Assembly: GCA_029844215.1 (NCBI GenBank)
Contig: CM056718.1
Coordinates: 84,742,764 to 84,806,763, forward strand
DNA: 64,000 nt
Source: Przewalskia tangutica
Taxonomy: Eukaryota; Streptophyta; Magnoliopsida; Solanales; Solanaceae
Direction: 5' to 3'
A program made the position numbers and the translations under genes. Of the stretch, positions 1-11,150 are shown one piece after another; positions within the stretch are counted from its first letter, which is position 1; the number at the start of each line of letters is the position of its first letter. Below the pieces are notes generated by a model. The model was not told the DNA's origin. It saw only the letters and a list, made by a program, of their open reading frames with translations, and searched no databases.

Positions 1-960
1 AACATCTTTGTTCGAGAATGCTAAAATGGAATGAAATTTTAGCAAAAGATGAATGGCACTTCGATGCTACCGACCAAAGATAGAACCGGAGAGTTACGAT
101 ATTGAACAAATAATCCGGCATTTGGATGGTTCGATTGATTTAAAATTTTAAGATCTAATGGAAGATACTCTTTCGGTCGTCTTCTTCCAAACCAGGGAGG
201 ATGAAGAGTATTACGATAGTCTGGCGAAACTATAAGCGAGCGAAAAGTTCGGGAGTAGACTATTAAGTCATCGATACCCAAAGTCTACTATCGACCAATC
301 GATAGAACGACTGGCAGCCCCACCAGAAGTGAAATGCATGGTGGAGATAGCCTGGGCATGATTAAAGATAGTATCGATTTTAAAATCGACTGGAAATATA
401 TTGATAAGTTATGGGCGGATCGAGCACGCCATTAAAAGAAAATGGTATGTAAGCACCTTTTCACTTAGTGAAAGGAAGGTGTTTAAAGCGGTGGATAAGA
501 GACATGAACAATGTTAGAGCAAATCTAGAATTCTTTAGGTGGTTTGAAATCAGCGATAAACTCGTAATGGGCGATTAATGCAGTACCATTGTAAAAAAAT
601 GGTTCAGGTGAAAGAAGCTGTTGAGTCGATAACACCCCTTTAGAACAGATAAAGATTCAGATTAACGGTGAAGTCTTAACCACTCCTTTTAAAAGAGATA
701 TAAAAGATCTAATGATATCACGTGTTGATGATATTAATAAGATTTTACAATGAGAACAATACAAACGGTTGTTACATGTTATCTCTAACCAAATTTGAAG
801 GCAAGTAATGCTTACCTTGAGAATACACGATGCGGTCGGAAGAAAACCTTATCGAACGCTTTTTAAGATTCCCATTTTGAAAAAGCCATCAAAATTCGGA
901 AGGAAATCGAAGATGATCTGTAGCGAGAATCGATAGTAAGTTCAAAGAGATGAAAGTCTC
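1..960 (+). pseudogene. EPRV copy A: movement protein C-terminal part and movement-coat linker
   Basis: Broken coding sequence that runs off the left window edge. It matches, inverted, the better-preserved minus-strand copy at about 16900-17845 and the plus-strand copy from about 37610. Recognisable pieces are the stretch after the 30K domain (1-180), an acidic stretch (180-430), and a linker with the NNVRANLEFFRWFE-type block near 510-560. Caulimovirid movement proteins form tubules at plasmodesmata; that is family knowledge and cannot be read from this fragment. Frames change every 50-150 bases, often where other copies carry CTG or CAG. Confidence 0.7.
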
Positions 961-2310
961 TGAAGGATCAACCTCGAAACATCGACAAATCCGTCAAGGT
1001 GTTAGCGAAGGTTCTAGTTCAAAAAATGAAAGCAGAGGTTAATAAAATATCAAAATTAACCAATAATAAAAGAATTTTTATAAGCGATCGGCGTTCGGAC
1101 ATGTTGTTTGAAGAGCGAATTCCACCTGACCACTTACTCGGTGATGAAATCCATGAATGGAACATTGCGGCATGTCAGAAGGACAAGTTGTTAAAGTGCT
1201 CCATGAGATGGGAGTTTGTTTAACGTTATAAAATAAAAACACATCACGATGATGCTCAACTTGCATCAATCATAATTTCGGTTTCTTTGGAATGTTAAAA
1301 AATTGGTGGGATAACTTCTATTCGATATTGAAAAAGCAAGCATCATGAATGCTACTACACGATCCAAATAAGGAACATCGATAGCGGTTTTACTAATGAA
1401 GTTCCGCGGTGATGCCTCGGCAACCTGTTATCTTGTATCGGAAAACACTTTGTTGGTGATCGAAACTTTTCCAAGGCGAAGTTTAGAGATCCTTAATAAT
1501 CTAACGTGTCCAAAATTACGATTTTAAATGGTATAAAGATATATTTCTTAACAAGGTCATGTTCGACACGATTGTAACCATGATTATTGGAAAGAAAGAT
1601 TTATCGATGGTTTGCCTAAACTCTTGGTAGAAGGTAAGAACGATATCGAGAAGATGCCCTGATGGTGATACTCGCATGCCATCATGACATGGGATTTAAT
1701 CGACTATATTAATATGACGGGCTTAGAATTATGTAATTCTATAAAGCTTAATAATCGGATACAAAGATACTCCACAAAGGAGAGTTAGGAAGTTTCTGCG
1801 AAGACTTGGCTATGTTAAGATTTACGCTCCATCAAAGAGCATCAAGAGAATGAAAAGAATCATAACATTTCTGCCCCAGCGTATAAAAAGAATTATACTC
1901 ATAAGAAGAAATATAACAAAAAGCAACGGCAAAAATACGAAAGTAAAGGAGTTTCTTTGGAATTGGTAAAGCAGGCCACATGGCGATAAATGCAAGAACA
2001 CGATAAAAGGAAAGATAAGATTAATGTTGGGAATTGACCCCAAAATAAAGGATAAAGCTGTTTACAATATTAAATGAAGAACAGTCGGATAATAGCTCTG
2101 GAGAGTCTTGAGCGGTTTCTGATGGCGATGGATCATCGAATGCGGGTTCTGATTGATAGTTCCACTTCGACCATTTGCGAATGTCTTGGAAAATCTGCAC
2201 ATGTACCAAATGCACAATTGGCGTTATCTCAAATAGCGACGAAGTTTTCTTTGACATGGTCGATCATTGATGCGACAATTTTAAAAGCAATACTGAAAGA
2301 GCTCGAAGCT
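961..2310 (+). pseudogene. EPRV copy A: capsid protein remnant
   Basis: Degraded coat-protein gene, the inverted counterpart of 15541-16842 and collinear with the intact-looking frame at 52206-53368. The nucleotide sequence keeps the start of the capsid core (near 1140-1330), the block equivalent to the GLPKLF motif (near 1600), and the zinc-knuckle region near 1955-2000. In the knuckle the Cys codons are disturbed. The tail reaches the FFFDM-type motif near 2250. Many one- and two-base differences from the other copies break the frame. It cannot make capsid as written, but some breaks may be sequencing error. Confidence 0.75.
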
Positions 2311-3060
2311 TGTTAATCGAAAAAGAAAAAGGGATTATAGAACCTATGACATGAAAAGAGTTTTGATAAATTTAAAGACTCTAAATCAGGTACTTCATTA
2401 CCAGACTTAATAAAAGAAGTCTCGAATCTGAAGGAAGAAATCCTTCGAATTACGAAAAGGCTCAGTTCATTAGAAGCTGAAACACTGGTCAAAACCAGTC
2501 GGATCTCATGAAGATCCCCAAACATCATCTATTTTTAAGCGGATAATTCACGATAATCAAGATGATGATGAAGCGATAATAATCTAGATTCGGGATTAAC
2601 TTTGATATCTAGGGCTAAAGCAATAAGCTACCGTGTCACTATTAAGTTAATTATTGAAGATTTTGCTATCGAAAGAATAGCTTTTAGATTGAAGCGATCA
2701 AAGCGCATTCGCGAAGGTATAATCCTACGGTACTTAAACAAAATGCGTATAGATTATATTCCGCCGGTGAGGATATAGAAATTAATTATAAACTTTCGAA
2801 AGCAACTTGTATGCATAAAAACATTGCGTTCACGAAGACCATTATAACGAGGATATAAGCGAGAAATCATCTTAGGAACACCATTCCTAGCGGATATTGC
2901 CATATACGGCAAAACGAGGGTATTTACACTACCACTATGGGAGAAGATCTCATATTTCCTTATATAAATCCTTTGACAACGGTCAGTGGTCGTAATAAGC
3001 GGCGGTGGTTTTAGAACACGACGGTGAAACCATTTGAGTAAGCCGAAAAATTTGGAATGG
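2311..3060 (+). pseudogene. EPRV copy A: post-capsid linker and aspartic protease remnant
   Basis: Collinear with 48220-49055 (minus), where the protease motif DSGAD is intact. Here the catalytic stretch near 2675-2700 is altered and no DSG triplet can be read. The downstream flap-like segment (near 2770-2850) and the ILGTPFL block (near 2866-2888) are recognisable. Caulimovirid proteases process the polyprotein. After about 3040 the homology to copy F ends and non-coding sequence begins, so the RT and RNase H that should follow are missing. Confidence 0.7.
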
Positions 3061-3370
3061 CACTGCCATATCATTGGTAAGAATAAGTAAAAGCTACCAT
3101 TGAAGAAAGCGAAATTTGGAAGGGCATCTTAGTATCATTGGTAAAATAATTTGCTAGTTAGAACAACGAAACAATCGGAATTATTCGTAAGTCTTTTATC
3201 AAAACATTGATTTTGAAGTTTTATGAGTAACTTTCATAAGTCTTTTGTCAAAACATTGATTTTGAAGTTTTATGAGTCTCTTATCAAAACAACGATTTTA
3301 AAGATCGTATAAATCTTTTATCAAAAATTGATTTTGAAAACCAGGTTTTAGATCTATAATGATTTAATGA
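3061..3370 (+). repeat. A/T-rich tandem repeats between protease and promoter, copy A
   Basis: From about 3189 to 3350 there are about four degenerate units of roughly 45 bases containing the core tcaaaacattgattttgaag, separated by stretches such as ttatgagt. The same block occurs inverted at about 14445-14600 in copy D. The bases before it (3061-3188) match 14610-14790 and show no coding potential. The function is unknown; the block sits where reverse transcriptase should be. Confidence 0.75.
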
Positions 3371-3915
3371 AATTCCTGCAAAACATTTGTTATGGCACCA
3401 TAAGTTCCATAGACATTTTTGGCATAAACCGTAAAGCGATTCTCGGAAGAACATCGAGCATTAATGCGTGGTAAGTCGTGAAAACAAAAGAAGGCTACGA
3501 GCCTCAAACAAAATAATAGAAGCGTGACATAAAAGTCAAAAGATAACATCGCCTCGCAAAAGCGTACCAGCGAGTCCGCGAAAAGGACTGGCGAGGATGG
3601 CGACATTTGCCCTTCGAAAGCAAAGGACAACGCCTTGCCGGATAAAGCGGCGACACTTGCCGGAAAAGCAAGAGTCAAAAAGTAAAGCGGATGGTGACAT
3701 TTGCCGCTTTCAAGCAAAAGGACAAAACCATAGCGAGCGACATTTGCCTCTTCAGAAAAGAAAGAGCCAAAGAAAGCGACATAAAGCAGAAGAAGACAAA
3801 GGACTAAAGCAGAATAAGACGTTTGCCCTTTCGAAAAAGAAAAGGACATGTAATTCTTAGCGTCATTTGTTTTAACATGAGCGTCGCGTGTTAGGGCGAA
3901 TAGTTCATTCGAGGC

Positions 3916-3925
3916 CTATTTAAGG
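3916..3925 (+). promoter_or_regulatory. TATA-like box of EPRV copy A
   Basis: ctatttaagg, conserved in position in copies B (4178-4187) and D (13864-13873). It lies about 90 bases upstream of the poly(A) signal, as expected if both flank the start of a terminally redundant pregenomic RNA. Confidence 0.6.
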
Positions 3926-4011
3926 TTCTAACTTTGTAATTGCTAAGGCATCAGGAAATATCCTCTCTCTCTTTCCTTGCGATCTTGTATCCCTCTCTCT
4001 CTTATGCTTTG

Positions 4012-4017
4012 AATAAA
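4012..4017 (+). terminator. Poly(A) signal of EPRV copy A
   Basis: AATAAA in gaataaaattg, conserved in copy D (13767-13772 on the minus strand). Its place downstream of the presumed transcription start is typical of pararetroviral pregenomic RNA. Confidence 0.6.
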
Positions 4018-4120
4018 ATTGTAAGTTTATTTTAAACTTGAGTTATTTTCTTATGTTTTAAAGTTTTGATTCTGTTTTCGCATCGTTTTAATTATTCCGC
4101 TTTATTCACACCCTTTCTGG

Positions 4121-4560
4121 CAAGGAAAGAGAGAGAGGGGGATGTTTCCGGATGCCTTCTGTGTTTACAAATGAGAACCTTAAATAGGCCTCGATTAAAC
4201 TATTCGTCCTAACACGTGGACGGTTCTGTTTTAAACAAATGGACGGCTAAGACTACATGACCTTTACTTTTTGAAAGACAAGCGTCTTCTTACGCTTTAA
4301 AGTCCTTTGTCTTACGCTTTATGTCATTTGTCTTTGGCTCTTTCTTTTACGAAGAGGCAAATGTCATTATCTCTACGGGTTTTGTCCTTTTGCTTTTGCG
4401 AAAGGGCAAATGTCATCTAACTTTACTTTTGACTTGCTTTTAGAAGGGGCAAGTGTCGCTTTTTATCTGAAGGGCAAGTGTCGCTACTTTTACGAAAGGG
4501 CAAGTGTCACCGTCACGATTCGTCCTACGGAAGGGACTGCTTTGTTGTTATTCTTTGAGT
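4121..4560 (-). promoter_or_regulatory. EPRV copy B: promoter region, inverted against copy A
   Basis: The same regulatory DNA as 3530-3980, in opposite orientation, starting abruptly at caaggaaagagag inside R. It contains a TATA-like element (ccttaaatag, 4178-4187), a G-box CACGTG (4213-4218), and five copies of the GGGCAA(A/G)TGTC box (near 4342, 4404, 4447, 4470 and 4497). With copy A this makes a head-to-head promoter pair about 130 bases apart from TATA signal to poly(A) signal. The poly(A) signal and PBS of this copy are lost at the junction. Confidence 0.7.
4213..4218. promoter_or_regulatory. G-box (CACGTG) upstream of EPRV TATA
   Basis: Palindromic CACGTG in aacacgtggacgg, about 30 bases upstream of the copy B TATA element. 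It is repeated at 13899-13904 in copy D and degenerate in copy A near 3885. G-boxes bind bZIP and bHLH factors in plants; use by this virus is inferred. Confidence 0.5.
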
Positions 4561-5575
4561 GCATCTGCGTGAGGCTTGTGCAATTCCACGGGAATGAGCG
4601 TGTCGCCATTATCTGTTTCACTTGTGGTTGGATTCCACTTCTTCCTCCCGATTTTGCGGAGCTTACAACCAAACCACGGTTTCGATTTAGAGCGTGAGGT
4701 TTCTCACGAGGAAGATGGACTTCTTCTTTACGGTTTTACCTTAAGTTCTTCCACAGGTTTTGGGCTCCATCCTTTAATTACGATGGTCTTGCTTAAATAA
4801 CGGATCTGTTTATTTCTTGGATATCAAATGACGATTAATGATATCTGAAATTCTTTTATTAAAAAGAACTTGCATAACTTAATATGTTAGTAAAGTCGAA
4901 ATCTGTTGTTCCTCTTGGAAACTCCTATACTTATCTGGAAGCTTAGGCGACCACTGTGAATTTCCTCAAAGATGCTCGCGTTCGTAGAACCATGCAGGAA
5001 TAACTTTCTCTTAATCCACTGCGTATTTGATGAACCAAGTATGGGTATTTGGCTAACATCTGAAAATTGAACCGTAAATCCTTATAATCATACCAATTAT
5101 AGAACTGCGATGCAGAGTCTGGATAATGGTATGCAGGTTTGTAGGTGATCATACCAATTAAATGGACTTAAAATCTTTTTAATGGTAAACTTGGAATACT
5201 CAATTCAGTCTGTTTTATCAAAATACTTGTGCTCGACTTCTATGGAGTCGGTATCAACTAAAATAAACTCATAGTACTTCCTAGTTTTAGGGAGTCTTGA
5301 GTATCTACATACTGGTGATCTGTGTAACAGGGTTTTAGCAAATCTTGTACCCTAAAATTTTCATACTGTTTGTCGAGTGCCATTATTGGCAGTGCAGGTA
5401 TGAATAAATTCCCACACGGATAGAAGTGGTATCTTTTTAGAGGCCTCTTGGTTTAAGCTTCTTACAGTATGATTAGGAACCGTTCATGTGTCTCTGCTGC
5501 AGGCGGATCTTTGGTGTAGCCTTGAGCAGTGAATCATTCTTTCCACTTTTTAGAGGAGGGGTATAATCGGAGATC
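4561..5575 (-). pseudogene. EPRV copy B: 3' ORF downstream of RNase H (transactivator position)
   Basis: Read on the minus strand after RNase H. It is coding-like but frameshifted. Readable blocks are ILVDTDSIEVEH followed by an SKFTIKKIL-type stretch (about 5170-5290) and FYNWYDYKDLRFNFQ (about 5060-5110, within a 69-codon open stretch at 4943-5152). A more distal part near 4600-4760 resembles the stretch seen at 47656-47900 in copy F. In caulimovirids with this layout the 3' gene encodes the inclusion-body/translation transactivator; that role is inferred from position and family resemblance. It is the only copy in the window with RT, 3' ORF and promoter in native order. Confidence 0.55.
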
Positions 5576-5585
5576 TCGATATTGT

Positions 5586-7080
5586 GAATTTATTTTGTCC
5601 ATGGGTTTATGAAGAATTGGTCTGCTTTTTTTACGCAAAAGGCATTTCATTTTCTCTTCTAATTTATTACGAAGGGTGGTCTCGTGGCGTAAGCCACAGG
5701 AGCTGGTCTCATTATTTCCTGCAAAATTCTCGTTAGGAAATCGCGGAGAGTTTTCTTCTCCTTTTATAAAATCAATTTTAAAATCAGCTGGATAATAAGG
5801 CTTGCCGGGCAAAAATCTGTTTGAAACCAAATTTTTAACATCTTTTTGCAAAATGTCTTTGGTAACTTTGCGATCGACTCTTAATAAAAATTCTTTGTTT
5901 ACCAAATCATCTTGAAACTTTGTAATACATAGTACTATAGACAAAATTTCCTTTTTAAGCGTATAGTTTTTACGTGCTTGGTTCGGTTCAGTAAATCTTA
6001 CTAAGCTGTTCAAGTGACTCGAGAAATTCTTTGTTTAAGGATACCGCGTAGCCTATGTCGAGCGTCGGTTTCTACTATCATAAAGGCTTACGGATTAGGG
6101 ATGCCTAAACATGGAAGCTTACGGACAAGTTCTTTTATCGTATGACGACTCTAGTTTGTTCCTCGACCAGGATGGATTTTCTTTAGTCTTTTATATAAGG
6201 GTTCACAAATCTGTCTAACCACTTGGGATAAAATCTGCAACATAATTAAGACTTCTAAGAATCTTTGTAGTGAGTTTTATCGGGAATTTCATCGGGAATT
6301 TGGTAGAACTCTGTGGCTCTGCAAATTGGTTTATAGGTTCCTTGATAGAGATCATGCCCTAAGAACCTAATGGTACATTTGAAACAGTTTTATCTTCTTA
6401 GCACTTCTTGCTAGACCATTGTACTTAAGCTGTTTGGGCAAAAGTGCTTAAATGCTTAAAATCTTTGTTCTATGTTATCGAGAATACTAGAACATCGTCT
6501 ATGTATACAATCATGTATTATTGTAAGGGTTGAATATGTTATTCATGATGTTACGAAATTCGGAAGGCATTCTTGAGCGACGGCATTACATTCCATTCAT
6601 ATTGTCCAAGGGACATTAAAAGGCATTTTATACTTATCATTTTCATCGACTTGAATTTGCGAATCGACTTCATGTCGAACTTGCTGTAAATATTAGCATT
6701 ATAAGTTCTTTTTAATAAATCTCTTTTATTAGGAATCGAATTACTAATCCATTTAGCGCTGGTTAAGAGGTTTATAATTGATGGCGAGTCTTGGGACTCT
6801 CTTTCTTTTAGCGTTTTTGTTAACGTAGAAATGACGACTCATGTGATTTAGAATGCCTAATGATTCCTTTTTAAGTAAATCATTGACTTCCTTTACTGAT
6901 GTTCCATGAGCTCGTGGCTCATCAGATTGATGCGGCTTTTGTGGGAATGTTCTTCTCACTAAAGTCATCGTGTATGGCGACTCTACAGTATCTTCTTTCT
7001 TTTCGAAAGCACAGTAGTTACGAACATATTTCTTTTCCATAGAAACTAATAACTTCTTTACTCTAGTAATTACCTCATGG
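5586..7080 (-). pseudogene. EPRV copy B: reverse transcriptase and RNase H
   Basis: Polymerase domain of the viral polyprotein, which copies pregenomic RNA into DNA. Seen on the minus strand: the fingers motif INYKPLN near 6760-6790, a YIDD active-site box at 6494-6505, the thumb/connection region near 6060-6300, and RNase H at 5590-6013 with KEILSIVLCITKFQDDLVNK and an IKGE(E)N stretch. The reading frame is broken in several places between 6020 and 6750. It follows directly on the protease C-terminal part at 7081-7373. Copy C at 9651-11150 is near identical but damaged at other sites. Confidence 0.85.
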
Positions 7081-7373
7081 TTTTTAAATTAGATTCTATC
7101 CTTTTTATTTTAACATCTTCTTTTAGGTAGTTAACTTTGATTGGTTAATAGCGTATTTTAAAGATTGTTTTACTGTTTAATATGATTCTTGTGATCGTAG
7201 TTAAAGGACTTACGTGTGGGAACACAAGGTTTCTCCCATGGCTGGTGTAAATACCGTCTAATTTAGCGGTATATGGTTTTATCTGTGTCAGGAATGGGAT
7301 TCCTAGAATGACTTCTTCAGTTATGTTTCGTGTAACAACGAAATCATTAGTGAAGCAAATACCATTATTACAG
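7081..7373 (-). pseudogene. EPRV copy B: C-terminal half of aspartic protease
   Basis: Minus-strand coding remnant holding the end of the retropepsin domain, including the block equivalent to ILGTPFL near 7285-7310, and the linker into RT. The catalytic DSGAD half is absent. At 7373-7376 the sequence switches abruptly to a plus-strand piece of the movement-gene region, so the polyprotein is truncated here by rearrangement. Confidence 0.65.
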
Positions 7374-7375
7374 GG

Positions 7376-7830
7376 AGGATGAAGAGTATTCTGATAATTC
7401 TGGCGAAACTATAACTGAACGAAAAGTTCAGGGAGTAGACTATTCGTCATCAGTACCCAAAGTCTACTATCGACCAATCGATAGAACGACTGGCAGCCCC
7501 ACCAGAAGTGAAATGCATGGTGGAGATAGCTTGGGCATGATTAAAGATAGTATCGATTTTAAAATCGACTGGAAATATATTGATAAGTTATGGCGTGCTC
7601 TGGATCTGCCCATAACTTATCAATATATTTCCAGTCGATTTTAAAATCGATACTATCTTTAATCATGCCAATATCTCGCATGCATTTCATGCAGTGAAGC
7701 TGCGATCGTTTATCGATTGGTCGATAATGACTTTAGATGCGATGACGAATATACTCACTGAACTTTTCGTTCGATTATAATTCGCGATATCGAATACTCT
7801 TCATCCTCGAGAATGAAGAAGATGCCTTTG
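7376..7830. repeat. Fold-back palindrome of movement-gene DNA in copy B
   Basis: The plus arm 7376-7593 repeats in inverted form from 7610 to about 7805, separated by a 16-base spacer (7594-7609). Both arms are the same acidic stretch of the movement/linker region seen singly at 17440-17650. The minus arm continues without a break into the rest of the movement gene. Transcription in either direction would give a hairpin of about 200 base pairs. The same structure recurs at 11450-11860. Confidence 0.85.
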
Positions 7831-8620
7831 AAGAGTATCTTCCATTAGATCTTAAAAATTTTAAATCAATTGAACCATCCAATCTTTGGATTATTTGTTC
7901 AATATCGAACTCTGGTTCTATCTTTGGTTGGGTAATAGCATGAAGTGCCATTCATCTTTTGCTAAAATTTCATTCCATTTTAGCATTCTTGGAACAAAGA
8001 TGTTACTATGTTCTGGTTTGCTTCCATAAGCATGGTAGCACCTTCTTGCTAACTAGTTTAGCTTTTGGAGCTAAGGTTGTTTTCATTGCTTTGTAATATA
8101 CTCTGTATATTATAGCTATTTCTCTTGTGTTTATCTGACTGTTCATATTTTTCGTTTTAATGTTTATCGTTAAGGTATCCATAACGTTCTGATAATTAAT
8201 ATCTACTGAAAAATTTGGGTATGATTAAAATAAAGCTGGACCTGCAGCTAAATTACTTTGTAGAACTCCGAGTAAGGAATCATCAAAGTTTAATAACCTT
8301 GCATCTCTTAGTAAGAGACAGATGGGGGTATCGAGACCCAATCGATACAAAGGCTTTACAGCAATTTGTACCAAACCTATGTGAAGGAAATTAAATTCCT
8401 TTTATATACATTTATATCTTGATTGATAGCAATTTAATAATCTCTTTTGAGTTATTAATAGCTCTTGTGGATTCACATTTTGATATTATAATTTTTATAA
8501 AATCAAACTTTCTGTTCATAATGATTTGAAAGATTCTTTTGGAATATTCCAGTGCAGAAATCTTTTTCAACTTTAGCAATCTTTGAAGTTGCTAAGTTTT
8601 CCTTTGTTGATTTCATTCAT
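7610..8620 (-). pseudogene. EPRV copy B: movement protein (N-terminal and 30K core), truncated
   Basis: Minus-strand remnant starting at the conserved ATG at 8620 (ATGAATGAAATC, same site in C and D). The 30K core, with its SLLG and later DTLTLNIKT-type blocks, lies near 8150-8300, followed by an LAPKAKLV-type block near 8040-8080. The frame is disrupted by single-base changes. Beyond 7610 it runs into the fold-back instead of the linker and capsid. Confidence 0.7.
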
Positions 8621-8639
8621 TCTTACTAGTAAGAAAGCG

Positions 8640-8917
8640 TGTGAGTCTTACTAAGTATTCGGATATGGGTATCTGCACGCTAAGTAGCTAATCCTTCTTC
8701 TTAACTTTGACTTCTTACGTCTAGCTCAATTCTTTTTCACAATTATTTGCGGACTATAGTTCGGTAAGAATCAACCACAGGTAGTGCAGCGGTATTATAA
8801 TATTCTACTTCTCTAGAGTTTCCTTTACGATTTATTGCACTCATGCTTTGCTATGACTAAATCAATAATCTGAGAATTATATTCTCTTATGTAATTAAAC
8901 TCTGGACGCATCTTCAT
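8640..8917 (-). pseudogene. EPRV copy B: ORF1 (small coiled-coil protein) remnant
   Basis: Matches the intact 95-codon ORF at 36692-36979. It starts at the double-Met sequence whose complement is catcttcat (8909-8917) and lies 20-30 bases before the movement-protein ATG. Homology is clear in the first 30 codons. The middle is replaced by a less similar stretch and the frame is broken. Confidence 0.55.
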
Positions 8918-9650
8918 TTATAAACTTCTTTGTTTATAACCAACCGTTTGTTGATAAGCGTGGAGAATAACATCCTTCTCCTAGAATTTGTTGTTAACTT
9001 GTTATTAGGCTTTTAGTCCTACTCTTTTCTTATTCCTTCGACTACTTAATAGTACTCTATCCTAGTTATGCGACCTTTGTTCTTGTTCTTTCTTTACCTA
9101 AGTGGTTCTCTATCCTAGTTATCTATACTAGTTCTTGTTCTTCTTTACCTAAAGATTCTTATCCTAGTTGTCAACACTATTTCCTATCTTTTAATTACTT
9201 AAGCAGTTAACTTTGTCTGTTAAATGACACTTTCTCCTACGATCTTCGGCGACATCCAACAGTATTTTCACGCCCTACGCCTACCTCGGCCTCACGGGCA
9301 ACATACTGCTCCAGGAAAGCTTACTACAGTAGTACTCAGCGAGGATGAACGGAACAGTATAACCACTAAGTGATTAATCTAATTGGAATAGTAGACTTAC
9401 GGCGGCGGGTAACTATTACGGTAACTACGAGGCTGAGCGATGAACACGGCGGAGCAGGGTTACGACCATGGTAACTACAGGAACTAGAACAGTGGACTTC
9501 TGACGGAACAGGGTCACTATTCTGGTAGCTCTAGGAATTCAGAGTAACAGGACTCTTCCTAGCAACCTAAGAACAACACCGCCCTAAGGACGGTAGTATG
9601 AGACTACTCACTCATCTCTACCAACATGGCTCTGATACCAGAAAGGGTGT
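8918..9650 (-). other. EPRV copy B: leader, with primer-binding site
   Basis: Non-coding leader between the primer site and ORF1, near identical to 12937-13676 and 18787-19465. Successive stretches share the ctttctttacctaagtggttctctatcctagttg type (9080-9180). A G/C-rich block follows near 9250-9400, then a tail with the complementary segments accgccctaaggacggt (9580-9597), which can form a short hairpin. Such leaders carry short uORFs and ribosome-shunt structures in caulimovirids; shunting here is inference only. Confidence 0.6.
9628..9640 (-). promoter_or_regulatory. Primer-binding site for initiator Met-tRNA (copy B)
   Basis: The complement reads TGGTATCAGAGCC, matching the 3' end of plant initiator Met-tRNA, the standard primer for minus-strand DNA synthesis in Caulimoviridae. 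Upstream (higher coordinates) the sequence keeps only about 14 bases of R before switching to RNase H. Confidence 0.85.
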
Positions 9651-11150
9651 GAATTTATTTTGTCCACTGGGTTTATGAAGAATTGGTCCTGCAGTTTTTA
9701 CGCAAAGGCATTTCATTTCTCTTCTAATTTATTACGAAAGTGGTCTCATCGCGTAAGCCACAGGAGCTGGTCTCATTATTTCCCTGCAAAAATTCTCTCG
9801 TTAGGAAATCTGGCAGAGAGTTTTCTTCTCCTTTTATAAAATCAATTTTAAAATCGAAACTGGATAATAAGGCTTGCCATCGGGCAAAAATCTGTTTGGA
9901 AACCAAATTTTTAACATCTTTTTGCAAAATGTCTTTGCTTTTGCGATCGACTCTTAATAAAAATTCTTTGTTTACCAAATCATCTTGAAACTTTGTAATA
10001 CATAGTACTATAGACAAAATTTCCTTTTAAGCTGCTATAGTTTTTACGTGCTTGGTTCGGTTCGAGTAAATCTTACTAATTGTTCAGTGACTCAAGAGAA
10101 ATTCTTTGTTTAAGGATACATGTAGCCTATGTCGGAGCGTCGGTTTCTACTATCATAAAGGCTTACGGATTAGGGATGCCTAAACATGGAAGCTTACGGA
10201 CAAGTTCTTTTATCACGTATGACTCTAGTTTGTTCCTCGACCAAGGAATTTGGATTTTCTTTAGTCTTTTATATAAGGGTTCAATCTGTCTAACCCAGGA
10301 TAAAATCTGCAACATAATTAAGACTTCTAAGAATCTTTGTATTTGAGTTTTATCGGGAATTTCATCGAGAATTTGGTAGAGAACTCTATGGCTCTGCAAA
10401 TTGGTTTATAGGTTCCTTGATAGAGATCATGCCTAAGAACCTAATGGTATGGCTGTTTGAAGCAGTTTTATCTTCTTGGCACTTCTTGCTAGACCATTGT
10501 ACTTAGCTGTTTGGGCAAAAGTGCTTAAATGCTTAAAATCTTTGTTCTATGTTATCGAGAATACTAGAACATCGTCATGTATACAATCATGTATTGGTAA
10601 GGGTTGAATATGTTATTCATGATGTTACGAAATTCGGAAGGCATTCTTGAGCGAGCGGCATTACATTCCATTCATATTGTCAAAGGGACATTAAAAGGCA
10701 TTTTATACTTATCATTTTCATCGACTTGAATTTGCGAGAATCGACTTCGTATCGAACTTCGTAAATATTAGCATTATAAGTTCTTTTTAATAAATCTCTT
10801 TTATTAGGAATCGGTACCTAATCCATTTTAGCGCTGGTTAAGAGGTTTATAATTGATGGCGAGTCTTGGGACTCTCTTTCTTTCAGCGTTTTTGTTAACG
10901 TAGAAAGTGAAACGACTCATTGTGATTTAGAATGCCTAATGATTCCTTTTAAGTAAATCATTGACTTCCTTTTCTGATGTTCCATGAGCTCATGGCTCAT
11001 CTGGATTAGTCGGCTTTTGTGGGAATGTTCTTCTCACTAAAGTCATCCGTGTATAAGCGACTCTACAATATGCTTCTTTCTTTTCGAAAGCACCAGTAGT
11101 TACGAACATATTTCTTTTCCATAGAATCTAATAACTTCTTTACTCTAGTA
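9651..11150 (-). pseudogene. EPRV copy C: reverse transcriptase and RNase H
   Basis: Second copy of the polymerase. The RNase H part (9724-10017) reads openly and includes KEFLLRVDRK, ARWQALLSSFDF and DFLTREFLQG. The connection/thumb piece at 10163-10399 contains EPLYKRLKK and LPCLGIPNP. The active-site box near 10572-10582 has lost two bases relative to copy B (gtcatg for gtctatg), which shifts the frame. INYKPLN-equivalent sequence is near 10820-10860. It follows a protease C-terminal remnant and ends 8 bases before the R/PBS sequence of copy B. Confidence 0.85.

Larger units (their letters stand above)
3371..4120 (+). promoter_or_regulatory. EPRV copy A: intergenic promoter and terminal R region
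   Basis: Equivalent of the large intergenic region of a caulimovirid. It holds five degenerate copies of a gacA(T/C)TTGCC box (near 3600, 3650, 3692, 3735 and 3818), a TATA-like element at 3916-3925, and a pyrimidine-rich tract with ctctct repeats (3961-4000). A poly(A) signal follows at 4012-4017. The copy ends at 4120 after ccctttctgg, where the last TGG is the first three bases of the primer-binding site seen intact in copies B and C. Long frames on the opposite strand here are by-products of the repeats. Confidence 0.7.

Noticed and set aside
3364..3849. 161-codon frame on the minus strand, Cys/Phe/Leu-rich
   Set aside because: It lies antisense across the viral promoter boxes. The repeats keep it open; it has no homologue-like motif and is not conserved in copy D.
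5586..7373. A currently replication-competent integrated virus
   Set aside because: No copy has all genes in order, every polymerase copy has frame breaks, and promoter, leader and genes are scattered in both orientations. Even allowing for read errors, the rearrangements rule it out for this locus.
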